64,000 bases of DNA from positions 1-64,000 of the forward strand of contig JAURVB010004880.1 of assembly GCA_033002965.1 (NCBI GenBank), given 5' to 3'. Origin of the DNA: Piper betle (Eukaryota > Streptophyta > Magnoliopsida > Piperales > Piperaceae). Shown piece after piece: positions 11,988 to 24,070 of this stretch. Below the pieces are notes generated by a model. The model made no database searches. It was given only the letters and a program-made list of their open reading frames with translations, and had not been told where the DNA came from. Each line of letters opens with the position of its first letter. Position 1 is the first letter of the stretch. The translations under genes and the position numbers were made by a program.

Positions 11988-13223
11988 TATAACCACCCAC
12001 CCATTCTGAGCCACAAGCCAAGTGTTACTATATAAAATTAAATGACTCATAAAATAATTTTTTATTAATTTTCAAGATTTTGAATAAACCCATGATTTAA
12101 AATTTAATATAACAAATGTTCGGAACAATTTATGCCCCATGAACCGAACCGAAATTCCACTGTCATGCAAACAATCTAAAAATATAATAACAAATAAGAA
12201 AAATATAATAGTCTAATAACAGAGTCCTCCAGCTGTCCCAACTCTACCCATCCTTCCATAATGCTCACACCTATGGAGGCAATTCCATGTTAGTGATAAA
12301 AAGACTAAGGCATATAATTACAAGAAACAAGTTAATATATTCCACAACATCTAAATTTGAGTCTTTTAGTGATTATGAGCTTATGTTGAGCTCTTATTAT
12401 GCCGGGAGGGTTGCCCATCAGTCCATTACGCACACAGACTATGTGGCTCACGACCTGTAGTTACCAATATTTGCCATTGACTCACCCTCTCGGTAACACA
12501 AGTGCATAATGAGTCGTCTTGCACCACTACGCCCTATCACCCCTTTCAGCATGGGGGCAAGTATTTAATCTTTCAAGAAGCTTCACGGTGCTGCCCTGCG
12601 TCGAATTGAGTCAATTCTTTGACTCCGATTGCGTTCAGTGCATGGTGATCAAATGTGGGCTCAAGCCGACTAAGGCTCCCAAATAGGAATATTATAACAT
12701 TTTGAGTAATTATACAGACCTGAAGTTGGGATGAGGCACCCACAATTACGATACACAATTCTAATATGAATGAAACTTTTCTAAAGCCTTCCTTTTGTGA
12801 GCCAAATGTGCTCACAAACTATCAAGATGATGTTTTATTTGACATTAACAGAATTCACCTTTATATAAAAGAATGAGTGTGGAATTCAAGATGTCACTAC
12901 ATTAAAATTTTATAAAAAGTGTAATCATACTTAATTATACTAAACACCAACCATTTGTGTGATAACGAAAAGTTAAAAACTGACTATTGAGTTAATGCGA
13001 ATGAGTGTGAAATTACACGCATAACTCCCAATCGCAAAAATTCAATAAATAAAACTTATTTTAAACCATCCATAAATATCATCGTACTAATACGCTAGAA
13101 GTCATAATTGATAATTTATGATATTGATTCTAAAGAATTAATTTAATTAAATAATATTTAATATTCGTCTTAAGATTTACAAAACCCTAAATAAAATAAC
13201 CTAGTTATTTTTGGGGTTTTACA
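11988..13223 (-). mobile_element. LTR-C, 3' LTR (minus orientation)
   Basis: It aligns over its whole length with 14171-15423. On the minus strand it starts TGTAAAACCCC at 13223, directly after a polypurine tract, and ends near 11988 where the sister copy has TTGTTGCA; the terminal dinucleotide here has mutated. Length is 1236 bp. It shares a roughly 70 bp block (12604-12675) with the otherwise different LTR-B. Confidence 0.8.
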
Positions 13224-13425
13224 ATCTCCTTAGCTTTGGAATTTTTGTCCTCGAAAATAGGATCATAAGGAGAAAAATTAAGGTTTTACAATCTCCCTAG
13301 TTTAAGAATTTTTATCCTCAAAAATATAATATGGTCATAAGGAGAAAAATTGGGGTTTTACAATCTCCCCATCTTGAGAATTTTTGCCCTCAAAAATATA
13401 AAAGGACGATAAGGAGAAAATTACT
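13214..13425 (-). repeat. Three tandem polypurine-tract/LTR-start units
   Basis: Three units of about 70 bp start near 13214, 13284 and 13353. On the plus strand each begins 'ggttttacaatctcc', then has 'gaatttttgtcctc' or a variant, and ends 'ataaggagaaaa'. On the minus strand each unit is therefore a polypurine tract followed by the first bases of the LTR. Only the innermost unit at 13223 abuts a complete LTR. A further unit follows the second LTR at 15414-15485. Confidence 0.8.
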
Positions 13426-14156
13426 CATTTATCTAACTTCTTTCTTATCCTATCTTATGCATTTCTTCCAATATACGTTGGTATACTTGTATATAGCTCT
13501 AGAGAAGTTAGTTTAAATATCTTCATATTTTCTTATAAAAGTTCATTTTAGAAAAATCACAATTTACAATTTTTTTTCCTCTTCTACTTTGTGATGGTTG
13601 ATCACGTGAATCAATTTGATCCACTCTTTCACTACTTCTACATCTTAAAGCCAAATTGTTCGATGACACTTCAAAAGTTGTTTATCTATTGCATTTGAGT
13701 AGTCATTTGAAATGACTTGACACATATCTCTAATCTTTATTGGTGTCGTTACTTTCCATAAACCCATATCTTGCCACATAATAGACTATAATTCATCAGT
13801 GCATTTTTATTTCTCGATTTAGGCATTGTCACTCATATGCATAGCTAAAGTGGGGCACACTATCCTATGCCACTGTCATCTAGATCGCACAAGTGTCTCA
13901 TACCACCCATACTACCTAGATAACACCTTTGATTGTAAAGGCATCCTATATACACTCATTGGTTGTTAAGTTTCATGTGCACCTAGCATGACACATAAGT
14001 AACACACCCATAATTACTTATCATCTAAAACAATGAAAATTAATTCTATAAAAGAATGATCAATGCTTATATAAAAGAAATTTTACCCTTCGGATAGTGG
14101 ACTCTTAGACTTTCAACAAGGTAAGGATTGATTTACATGGTTCTATAGGAAACACA
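13426..14156 (-). mobile_element. LTR-C internal region, non-coding remnant
   Basis: Only about 0.73 kb separates the polypurine-tract units from the primer site. I see no gag or pol motif on either strand; stop codons are frequent in all frames. The element is non-autonomous or heavily deleted. Confidence 0.55.
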
Positions 14157-14168
14157 GCTCTTATACCA
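14157..14168 (-). other. Primer binding site of LTR-C
   Basis: On the minus strand TGGTATAAGAGC lies 2 bp beyond the LTR end at 14171. It differs from the tRNA-iMet complement TGGTATCAGAGC at one position. This identifies 14171-15423 as a 5' LTR of a minus-strand element. Confidence 0.75.
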
Positions 14169-14170
14169 CC

Positions 14171-15423
14171 TGCAACAACCCGCCTGTTCTGAGCCACGAG
14201 CCAAGTGTTACTATATAAAATTAAGTGTCTCATAAATTAATTTTCTATTAATTTTCAAGATTTTGAATAAACCCATGACTTAAAATTTAATATAACAAAT
14301 GTTTGGAACAATTTAAGCTCCATGAACCGAACCAAAATCCCACCGTCATGCAAACAATCTAAAAATATAATAACAAATAAGAAAAATATAATAGTCTAAT
14401 GACAGAGTCCTCTAGCTATCCCAACTCTACCCATCCTTCCATAATGCTCATACCTGTGGAGGCAATTCCACGTTAGTGATAAAAAGACTAAATCATATAA
14501 TCACAAGAAACAAGTTAATATATTCCACAACATCTGAATTTGAGTCTTTTAGAGATTATGAGCCTATGCCGAGCTCTTATTATGCTGGGAGGAGTGGCCG
14601 CCCTATTCAGCTACAATCCCATGTATGCACACACAAGCTATGTGGCCCACGACCTGCAATTACCGATATTTGCTATTGACTCACCCTCTCGGTATCACAA
14701 GTGCACAATGAGTCGTCTTGCACCACTGCGCCCTATCACCCTTTTCGGCATGAGGGCAATATTTAATCTTTCAAGAAGTTTCACGGTGCTGCCCTATGTC
14801 GGATTGAGTCAATTTTTTGACTCCGATTGTGTTCAGTACATGGTGATCAAATGTGGGCTTAAGCCGATCAAGGCTCCCATATAGAAATATATAGCATTTT
14901 GAGTAATTATACAGACTTGAAATTGGGATGAGGCACCCACAATTACGACACACAATTCTAATATGAATGAAACTTCTCTAAAGCCTTTCCTTTGTGAGCC
15001 AAATGTGCTCACAAACTATCAAGATAATGTTTTATTTGACATCAACAGAATTCACCTTTATATAGAAGAATGAGTGTGGAATTAAAGAAGTAACTACATT
15101 AAAATTTTATAAAAAAGAGTGTAATCACGCTTAATTATATTAACCACTAACCATTTGTGTGATAACGAAAAGTTAAAAACTGATTATTGAGTTAATGCGA
15201 ATGGGTGTCAAATCGCACTCATAACTCCCAATCCCAAAGATTCAATAAATAAAACTTATTTAAAACCATCCATAAATATCATCGTACTGATACGCTAGAG
15301 GTCATAATTGATAATTTATGATATTGATTCCAAAGAATTAATTTAATTAAATAATATTTATGATTCATCCTTAGATTTACAAAACCCTAAATAAAATAAC
15401 CTAGTTATTTTCAGGGTTTTACA
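14171..15423 (-). mobile_element. LTR-C, 5' LTR (minus orientation)
   Basis: The copy is 1253 bp, starts TGTAAAACCC at 15423 and ends GGGTTGTTGCA at 14171, followed by the primer site. Unusually, its outer side (15424-15485) is again a polypurine-tract unit rather than flanking DNA. The LTR is thus simultaneously a 3' LTR of another, mostly lost, copy. Confidence 0.8.
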
Positions 15424-15489
15424 ATCTCCCCAGCTTGGGAATTTTCGTCCTCAAAAATAGGGTCATAAGGAGAAAAATCGAGCTTTTAC

Positions 15490-16377
15490 AAAATATGTAA
15501 ACAATCATGGAATATCAAGCAAAACATAGAACATGAAGATGATGCATGAATCTACACTATTAACTTGTTTTAATTGAGATTATTAACCTCTTCTTTTGTG
15601 CATTTGTCTAAAGTTCCGCAAAGACAACTAAACACACAATCTCCAACAAAAGCAGAGGGGCGATAGAGAGAGAAATGGTAGAGAGAGGGTATGTCTAGTG
15701 AGAGAGTCGACCAAGAGAGAGGGCAGCTAGGGCTTGGAATATTAAAAAGTTCAACCCTCCCTCCTTGTGCTCTCTTTATATACTTTAGGCCTTCTACACA
15801 TAATAGGACATCGTCCTCCTAATCTCAGTGGACTAAATTACCCTTAAACCTCCAACACTAACGCTTAAATGGACAAGCCTATCCACATCCATTATAGACT
15901 CTTACCCTAAGGAAAAACTCGACTATTGGATAACAAATAATATTAGACTTCCACTTAGATCACCTGATCGTATAAGTACTTAAACTCACACATTAGACTA
16001 AAAAACTAGTCAAACTACTATTAGGGATATGAAATTAGTTCACAGCTGATAATGTTCAACTTGCCCATCAAAGGTAAAAGCTTGTTCGACTACAAATTCC
16101 TAGAGATTGCACTTGATCATTTGTGTAACACCCTAATTCACTCCATACAGCAAACCGAATCGAACATATAAATTTTGGGATAAAAATTTATAACCAATTA
16201 AAATGGAGAACTGACACAAGGACCTAACCACTCAAATCATCAAAAGATAAAATCCAAGGGAATCTAATGTGTAGACAACACCACAATACATGCAAGATAC
16301 TTAGGGCTTGTCTCATACAAATAGGACATCCTAGTTGACTCAAATTTTCCAAAGAGATTAAGTTTCTGGAGAAAATC
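15490..16377 (-). mobile_element. LTR-D fragments, minus orientation
   Basis: 15500-16120 aligns with 3230-3860, including the GAGAG-rich block. At 16126 a terminus TGTAACACCC begins, followed by 'aaaccgaatcgaac'; in minus orientation this is a typical LTR 3' end of this group. The segment ends where the Ty3 LTR begins. There is nothing coding. Confidence 0.5.
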
Positions 16378-16677
16378 TGATAGAGACACCGTTAACTATC
16401 TTTTCATATTTCGTTATTAGTTGTCTTTTCACATTTCAAGCATTTAATAAATTGAACGAGTGATGTGGGAAATTATAATAATTAATGAGGTGAATGACTT
16501 TGTGGGTGAGTTGGTAAAATCCAGAGGCTATAAATATGTAATGAACTCCTTGTGGAGAATCAATCAATAAAGAACATATTTAAGTAGAATTTAGAATTAG
16601 ATTATCATATCCATTTCAGAGTGGAGAATTAATTTGAGACGTCAATTTGGTTAAAAGGGTATAAACAGAGTCTATTA
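16378..16677 (+). mobile_element. Probable 5' LTR of the Ty3 element
   Basis: A short LTR of about 300 bp is inferred. It starts near TGATAGAGACACC, carries a promoter-like TATAAATATG near 16532 and an AATAAA-type signal at 16566, and is followed at about 16678-16692 by TTAGTATTTAGAGC, a degenerate tRNA-iMet primer site. Short LTRs are usual in the Reina-type chromoviruses. The matching 3' LTR is not seen after 33190, so both borders are inferred. Confidence 0.5.
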
Positions 16678-16737
16678 TATTAGTATTTAGAGCTTTTCGA
16701 TCCCCCAAGATTGAAGCTATTCCCATTCATCAATCAT

Positions 16738-18430
16738 GACAAACAAGACGAGAGCCAAGGTGGTGGTGGATTGCCCAACGGCACTCAAGCATGATGTGCA
16801 TGATACAAAGGAGTCAATCCAAAGAAAACATGATTCTGTCACTAATTAGCTATCAACTTTGTTGATGGTGATGAAGGAGAAGGAGATTGACGAGGAGAAG
16901 GCACTGATATACGACACTGATGGCAAAGTTATGATGAAAGCCACATCCTCAAAATAAACACCGCTGCAATCACATCGGATAAGATAGTGGCGTCAACACG
17001 CAAGTGGCAACAGGAATAGGAGAGTGACTCCATCTTGTTGCGGTCAACCCTTCTGGTGTCCACCTTTCCAGTCAGGGGGAGAGGGCTGGTGTCCAGGCCC
17101 TCAACACAGCAACCGGCTGTCACCAGCCTATGTGAGCCTCCGCCCGCCACCCCCCCCACCCTGGCATTCTATCGGCTGGACCATGGGGCGACACCCCATC
17201 TGGCAGCCTTTCTACGGCCGCTTGTCCAGGGATAGCGTCCATCCCAAATCCGCATCCCTGGCCTTCTTCATGTGGTGGCCCACCCTCACGACCTAGAATG
17301 GATAGGGGCGGATCGGGTTTGACCACCCTGCTGTAGCAACTTGGACAACAACCGTTCCTTGCCCCTGCTTCCACTTCGCCAACCGGGGACTATCACCAAC
17401 AATGAAGTACTGGAACTACTAGACAAACAGGCTCCTAAGTATGATGATAGGGTCGAAGAAGAAATGGTCAACCCATGGGCCGATTATGTGGAGGCTAGGG
17501 AGGCTCACTTTAACCCCTATGACGAGCCATCTACTCATGATCTACTCTAAGAAGGACATGGCTTACCCGAGGACAGGTTTGGGGCAAGAATGGTAAACAA
17601 TGGTAACCATAACGGGGGCAGCCATGGACACTGACCACATTATGGCCTGACTGATTATGAAGACTTCTACTGGATCAGAAGGGATAATATAACACTACCT
17701 CATAAGTTCAATTTTGTATTATGTAGATTGACTTTCCAATTTATAATAGATCTGGTCAACCCAATGAAGGTTTCAATGGTGGGAGAAGGGCAAACGTGTA
17801 GTGACATGGCACGGCATGTGGAAAGCTCTTTGTATTCGGTTTGGTCTCACTGAATATGAGAACTTTAATGAGTCCCTATCCCATGTTTAGCAAAAAAGTA
17901 CCCATTTGCAGTATCTATCAGATTTTGAGCTATTATCAAACCGCGTCTTGGGCTAGCTGGAAGAGGAACTCATTGGTACCTTGATAGGCAGTCTTATAGA
18001 GGAGATTGCAATGGAAGTCCGATTCCACCAACTGCTGACGTTGACTAGGGCGGTGGAACTAGCCAAGCTACAGAATGATCGGCTGGCTCGGCAATTGAAG
18101 ATTATGCGCACATGGCAGCTTTGGTCAAGCTAGTTGACCACAACCAACCCTAGCACAATGACACCAGCCAAAGTGGGGGGTGGTGTTGGAACCGATTCAT
18201 CTTCTTCTGTCACTATCAAGAGGCTTAATTCAACTGAGATGGTTGTCAAACAAGAGAATGATTTGTGTCACTATCAAAAAGCAGTCCTTGTTTCTCCTTG
18301 ATTGTGACTTGGAGGATGTGGAGGACCATGAAACAGGTGATTTGTTAATGGTAGCAGCGAGACAAACGTGGAGAAGAGCCAACCAAGTTGCAAACCATGT
18401 CAGTTAATGCACTCTCCCCAGATGTTATAG
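16738..18430 (+). pseudogene. Ty3 gag, decayed
   Basis: The frame opens at the ATG of 'MTNKTRAKVVVDCPTALK' and is broken repeatedly. A GC-rich, Pro-rich stretch lies at 17030-17330. The capsid-like part at about 17790-18110 reads 'WHGMWKALCIRFGL' then 'EELIGTLIGSLIEEIAMEVR' and 'LTRAVELAKLQNDRLA', a typical plant Ty3 gag pattern (retrotransposon gag family). Gag forms the virus-like particle. In-frame stops and frame changes show the copy is inactive. Confidence 0.7.
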
Positions 18431-19716
18431 GTCAATGAGTTTATTAAAAAGCTCCCCATTTCAATTCTTATAGACTGTAGCAGCACTCACAACTTCATGA
18501 GTGCATAGTGCAAAACGGTTGAGACTTTTGGCCGTCAATGCCACTCCTTTTTCAGAGGGCATTACTGATAGAAATCAAATTACTAGTGTAGGAACATGTC
18601 AGCTTTCACTCGCAAGGCCATGTGTTTGATGTCACAGTTAATCTTTTGCCATCTGAAGTGGTTCTTGGGTGTGACTAGCTTCGAAAGTTGTGTGATATCA
18701 TCTCTAACTTCAAAAAGTTGACGATGGTTTCACTTTCCCTAATGGAGAGTGTTGTCACTTAGTGGGGGACCATGCCAGAGGACCCAAGCACACGGCGTTA
18801 CATTCTATGGTACACTTGATCTCAAGTGCCCAACTGACTTGGTGTCCTTCTATCTGCATCTGTGGAACACGATAGGGAGGATTCCACTCTACATCCAGAT
18901 ATCACTGAGATCTTAGAGGACTATTCGGATATTTTTTGAGTCAAATTGTCTTACCGTCACCGCGCTCACACGTCCATTGGATTCCTCCTGTTCTAGGAGC
19001 TTCACCGACCAATATTCGACCCTATAGATACCCTTACATCTAAAAGAGTGAAATTGAGTTAGTGGTTCACGAGATGGAGGAGTTCAGGATTATACAATCT
19101 AGTACTAGTCCTTTTTTTCCCAGTTCTTTTGGTCAAGAAGAAGGACAACACATTGCGGTTCTGTGTTGACTATAAGGGACTCAGCACCATCACAATCAAG
19201 GACAAGTTTTCTATTCATGTCATTGATTAGTTGTTGAATGAGTTGAATGGAACTACTACTTTTCAAAGTTGGATTTGAGGTTAGGTTATCATCAAATTCG
19301 TGTGAGCCCAAAAGATGTGGCGAAGACAACTTTTTGCACACACGAGGGCCAATATGAGTTCTTGGTAATGCCCTTCGGGTTGACAAATGCACCGTTTACT
19401 TTCCAAAGCCTCATGAATGAAGTCTTTCAGCTTTATCTCTGACTATTTATCTTGATGTTCTTTGATGATATCCTTATCTACAACCAGACTTAGGAGGCTC
19501 ATATTCACCACCTCCATTTCACTTTGGATTTTCATCGGGCTCATTCCTCATTTGTCATGATGTCCAAATGCCAATTTGGAAGGAAGGAATTGGAGTATTT
19601 GGGCCACATTGTGTCCGGCGAGGGAGTTGCCACCAACTCAAACAAGATTCAAGCTATGGTAGATTGGCCTATACCAGGGACAACAAAGGCCCTTTGGGGA
19701 TTCTTAGGTCTCACAG
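18431..19716 (+). pseudogene. Ty3 protease and reverse transcriptase, interrupted
   Basis: A protease signature 'LIDCSSTHNFM' lies near 18467; the usual catalytic DSGS/DTGA is altered. Reverse transcriptase follows at about 18960-19716 with '[15 protein letters not shown]', '[13 protein letters not shown]', '[16 protein letters not shown]' and the catalytic box 'FFDDILIY' near 19455. It ends with 'CQFGRKELEYLGHIVSG' and the thumb region 'FLGLT'. Several stops and frame changes are present. The frame stops at the insertion of the LTR-A element and resumes after 31245. Confidence 0.85.
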
Positions 19717-22144
19717 TGTGACACCCCGAATCTGGCTTGCTCGCATACCAAACTGGACCGTCACGGGTCCTAAGTGGATCTACTCTCAGTGTCTCAAGAT
19801 GGAAGATACTGATTGCTATACATGGGATGAATGCACAGAATCCTATCATGCTGCTACGTGGATGACATGATAACTAGTTTACAAAATAAAATAATTGCGA
19901 TAAAATCAATAGAAATTCCAAAAATAAAATTGACAATACCTCCCCTAAAAGTGCAATTAGGGGCCACCCAGTCTAATCATCATGTATAAATATATAAAAC
20001 CATCAACATCGATTACACAATATTTTTCACATAAATATTTAATTTGGCCACATCAAAATATCTTACGTTTTTGGGTCTCGACCCACCAGCTCATTTGTTC
20101 ATCTTCACCTTTATCATGCAATATTTACACTAAAATATATATTTTAGATCTTATTATCATTATGCATTTCTATATACCAAAATCTTTATCATAAGATTTC
20201 ATTTTTTTCATAATAACATAACAAAAAAATTAAAATGGTTAAAACAAACATTTGGTCGGCACACGTGCATGTGTGTCGCAAGGTAGGCCATTGCTTTTCC
20301 ATCCAAGCCAGGCATATCTAGTATTTAATCCTCGCCTACATATACATATATAAAGAAAAGTGTCAATAACGAATGTTACTGATCTAAAAATATAACAAAC
20401 TGGCAAATGAGAGCAAACTCTTATTTTGAAGAAAACTTTTATATACTTCCCGTGAACAGTCCAGTCTAAGGGCATCCATTGAGGAGCAACCGGGCTACAG
20501 ACCCGATAGCGTCCCAAACTGATTGGCCCGATGTCTCTCTTGGCATTTTCTGATTCTAGTCCATTGGGACTACCAGTAAATCCTAAGCCCTCTCCTTTCC
20601 TCCATAATTCTCCTGGCCTTGAGCACAAAAGCAAAGTACTCTCACGTAGTCGCCTTTAGCACCCTTTGAACCACAAGTTCTGAACATGCACTGTACTAAA
20701 TAGTAACCATAATCCTTTGCATTTTTTCGGGTGAGAGGAACTCAACGAGAGTTATCAGGATCCCTCGGGATTGGAATAGCCCACTCACTAATCCACTGCC
20801 CGCTTTGACTGGCGTGTGCACCCACTCATGGTACGTGCAAGTCAATTTTCCCTTCTCTCGTCTCACTAAAAACTCAGGAAAATTAAATATAGGTCTGGGA
20901 AGGGATTTATATAATATGCCCGAAAGCAAATGCGGTGGATCTTATTTTCAAAATCAAACTCAAGGGATCTCATCCTTGAGGGTTATTAATTTAGAAAATC
21001 GATCGATTAGATGACCCAGGTTAAGTGGGATCCGATAAAATGCTGCTTAACCTGTCCTGCAAATAATAAAACAAGTATACAATAGAATAAAGGGTAAAAC
21101 AGGGATGAGTCCTAAATAGACATGGTAGAAGCTCCAATTGTGGATGCGCACCTACATAGTAAGCTCCTACTCTATACCTACACGTCAAATCTAGAAGCTA
21201 ACGCCCGCTAACAAAATGATGCATCAAACTAATCATGAACATCACACGTACAATACAATCATCATCTATCGACAATCAACAATCATCAGTGCAGGAATAC
21301 TTCTAACTCATCCTATTCATACCAATTTTATTATGTTTTTCTAAATTACATTGTAGTCAATTAGCTTGCTCAGATTTAATTTATCTAATTAGATCAGTAA
21401 CATTCATTCACTATCAATCAAATCATGCAAATCATCACTTCACTCACAATCAAAAATTTATCACGACAATTAATCAATCCTAGCATGTTGTGCTAATAAT
21501 CATCAGTTTTAAATAATTAAATAGGAGGTAATTATACCTCTCGTCGTCGGCAACCAGCAATGGCTAGGGTTTCGTCATGCATCTTAGAGATCAAATTTGG
21601 CGCTCAGCAGTGCCCGAAGTTTGATTGGGTTCGATTCGATGAGTTCTGTAGAAGATCCGGTGAATTCTAGCGAATCCAGTTTTTCAGTATGGTTTTGGCA
21701 ATTTTTTGGCGGGTTTTGGTGGTTTTCTGGCAATTTTATGGCTGTTTTTTGGCAGCATTTACGAGCATGAAAGTGGTGGTCTGGGTACCATCATCACCGG
21801 CTCAGTGAGCCCAACACGTCTACGACATGGACACGGTCGGCGGAGGTGGCGGCAAGCCAAAAAAGGGCAAAACAGGTACGATCAGTGGTGGGTGATGAGA
21901 TCCGGCTGGGATAGGAAGCGATGGGCTCCACTCTAGTCAGGGTAGGTCATGGGAGGATCAACAACATCGAGGCGGCAACTGGATGGTGGTGGCGATAGTT
22001 GCGCGGCAGCGAGACGATCGCGTCGACAGAATCAGCGACAAGAGTGCGGTGCTCGGATGCAGCTCCCTCGCGTCGTGGAGGCCGGGCAACGGCCGGGGGT
22101 GCTCGGGGTGGCACATGGGCATGACTCATGTCGCACGTTTTACA
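19717..22144 (-). mobile_element. LTR-A 3' LTR of the gag-only element
   Basis: The LTR starts TGTAAAAC at 22144 after the polypurine tract and ends GGGGTGTCACA at 19717; length 2428 bp. It retains the promoter/hairpin module (20885-20995) and part of the CpG-rich block (21540-22110). It lacks several hundred bp near its start that other copies have (the 'gactcgagtc' stretch seen at 36135 and 25240). Confidence 0.8.
20906..20913 (-). promoter_or_regulatory. TATA box of the LTR-A 3' LTR
   Basis: On the minus strand TATATAAA followed by TCCC lies at the same relative place as in the other LTR-A copies (37480, 53610, 59402). Conservation between copies that otherwise differ supports a real core promoter. 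Confidence 0.6.
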
Positions 22145-22157
22145 ACCTTCCCTCCTT
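22145..22157 (-). other. Polypurine tract of the LTR-A element
   Basis: On the minus strand AAGGAGGGAAGGT directly precedes the TGTAAAAC start of the 3' LTR. It is preceded by 'gaggacaaaatttttataa', the motif commonly seen before the 3' LTR of plant Ty3 elements. Confidence 0.85.
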
Positions 22158-22389
22158 ATAAAAATTTTGTCCTCAAAATTTTAGATTAAGGTGGATTCAC
22201 TCTCCTAGCAATCTACTAAATCTGAAATTTGAAGCGGAATGTGTGCATACCTGTCACATCTGTTGTATCCTCCAGTGCTTCGGCAATTGTAGTTGTGTCC
22301 ATCCCCACTGCCCATGGTGTTTTTAAAGTGGACGGTCCTATCAGTGGTGTTATCTACATTCCTCTTTGATCCAAGGTAGGTTGTTCTTG

Positions 22390-23860
22390 TCCTATCATGG
22401 CAGCCCTCATCCCTCTCTCATTCAGACCCGTTTGTTGCTGTCTCGATGATTGTTGACCACTACCTTTGTGTCCATGTTCTTGGTTCTGATGGCCTATTTG
22501 TTGTTGTAATGGGGTAGCTAGAAGCATTAGTCATTGTGGTGATACCAGAAGGGCTGGCTGCTGTTGCTGAGCAGTCAAACATTTTACTGTCCAATGTCCT
22601 AGTTGACTACATCTAAAGCATGCGTGTGTACCCACTCAACATATTCCTCTATGATGGCATCCATAGTTCTGACATATTGGGTGTCTGTTCTCCTAAACTT
22701 GTCTATCCATGGCTCTCATTGTAGCTAGGGCATCTATCTGACATCTCGGTTGTATCCCTTGATCCAATTGATATTGTTGAGCGTCCTATTATCTCTTATC
22801 ATAGTCTTTGCGGGATCAAGTAGCCAAGATTCTCTCGACTTCTCTTGCGGCTCGCACCACATCCCCAAAATTGGAAAATCTTCTGTCAATCAATGCTAGA
22901 CGAATCTCATAGTGTAGGCCTTCATAAAAGTGTTCGACTCTTCGTCGTTCTGTCGGCACTAAATCCGGTGTGAATCTTTCTAATGCTCTAAATTGGGTCT
23001 CATACTATGCCACACTCATGGGTCTCTGCCAAAGTGCCTAAAAGTTACTTTCTTTCCTCTTCCTTACATTAGGAGGAAAATATTTCCCATCAAACTTGGC
23101 TCTGAATTCATCTCATGTCACATCCAGAGGTTGCATGTCTGTAAAAGTGGAGGCCATGACTACATCCCACCATATTCTAGCCTCATCCTGGAATGCCCCC
23201 TCAATAATTCATACGCAATGCTCCATTGGACATGCCATACTTCCCAATATGCTAACGGCTGATTATATCCACTAGAAAACTTCTTCTGCATCTAATTTCC
23301 CTGTGAATGGGCATCCTCCATTCTTCACGAACTGCTCATATTGCCACAATTCGAGATTTCTATCACCTGCTGATCTGTTTGATCCTTCTCCAATCTCGAA
23401 TTCCAGAAATGGTGATACTACCCCTACTAGAGTACTACCAAACCTTGGGGCATCTATCTGTCCACTGTCATCTCCTGTAGGTCCACTACCTTCTTTACCC
23501 CTTCCTTCCTAAAGTGGAATGACCAGTGGAGCTGTTGTAGGACTGGTCCCCTGATGTAGCAGTGTAGGAGGAGGTAGCGGCGAAGGGCCTCTCCTCGTGC
23601 CTCGTCATCCATAGCTATTCTCCTCTCTATTCTTGCCACAGCAAGAGCTATTTGTCGTAGGTCTCTTCGAAATTCTTCCTGACTCTGTTGCATTTGCATT
23701 TGTACCTCTGCTAACCGTGCAATGACAGCCTTCGTTTCAGTCTAACGGCTTCTAACCCTATGGCGGCTTCCACTATGATGGCTCTCGCTACGATTCCGAA
23801 GAGACACTGTCTCGCTGTGAGCTAGCTTGTTTGGGAGAAGGAGGCGATGGAACCCAGTTT
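22390..23860 (-). pseudogene. Gag of the LTR-A element
   Basis: Read on the minus strand, the region shows in order: a coiled-coil-like start 'QMQQSQEEFRRDLRQIAL' (about 23640-23700); the retrotransposon gag domain with 'YETQFRALERF' and 'ERRRVEHFYEGLHYEIRLAL' (about 22890-23010), then 'FGDVVRAAREVERI'; and a complete CCHC zinc knuckle 'CFRCSQLGHWTVKC' (22580-22620). Gag forms particles and binds RNA. Stops and frame changes occur, so no full-length protein is made from this copy. No protease, reverse transcriptase or integrase follows before the polypurine tract, which is what makes the element non-autonomous. Confidence 0.8.
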
Positions 23861-24058
23861 TGAGTACTTCAAGTTCTTACCATGATTACCCTTACTCACT
23901 AATCCAATCCTGAAAATATTGCCACACCTCCCATTGGTCAAAAATCTATAAATCAAAGACAACAAGGACAGAAACAAATACCTACCAGCTGGACTTGGAG
24001 CAGTCTATGCACACACATCACATATGAAAATATCTTCCAACTTAATCGACCGAGAGTG

Positions 24059-24070
24059 GCTCTGATACCA
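24059..24070 (-). other. Primer binding site of the LTR-A element
   Basis: On the minus strand TGGTATCAGAGC, an exact tRNA-iMet complement, begins 5 bp after the LTR end at 24076. It defines the 5' side of the element and its minus orientation. Confidence 0.9.
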
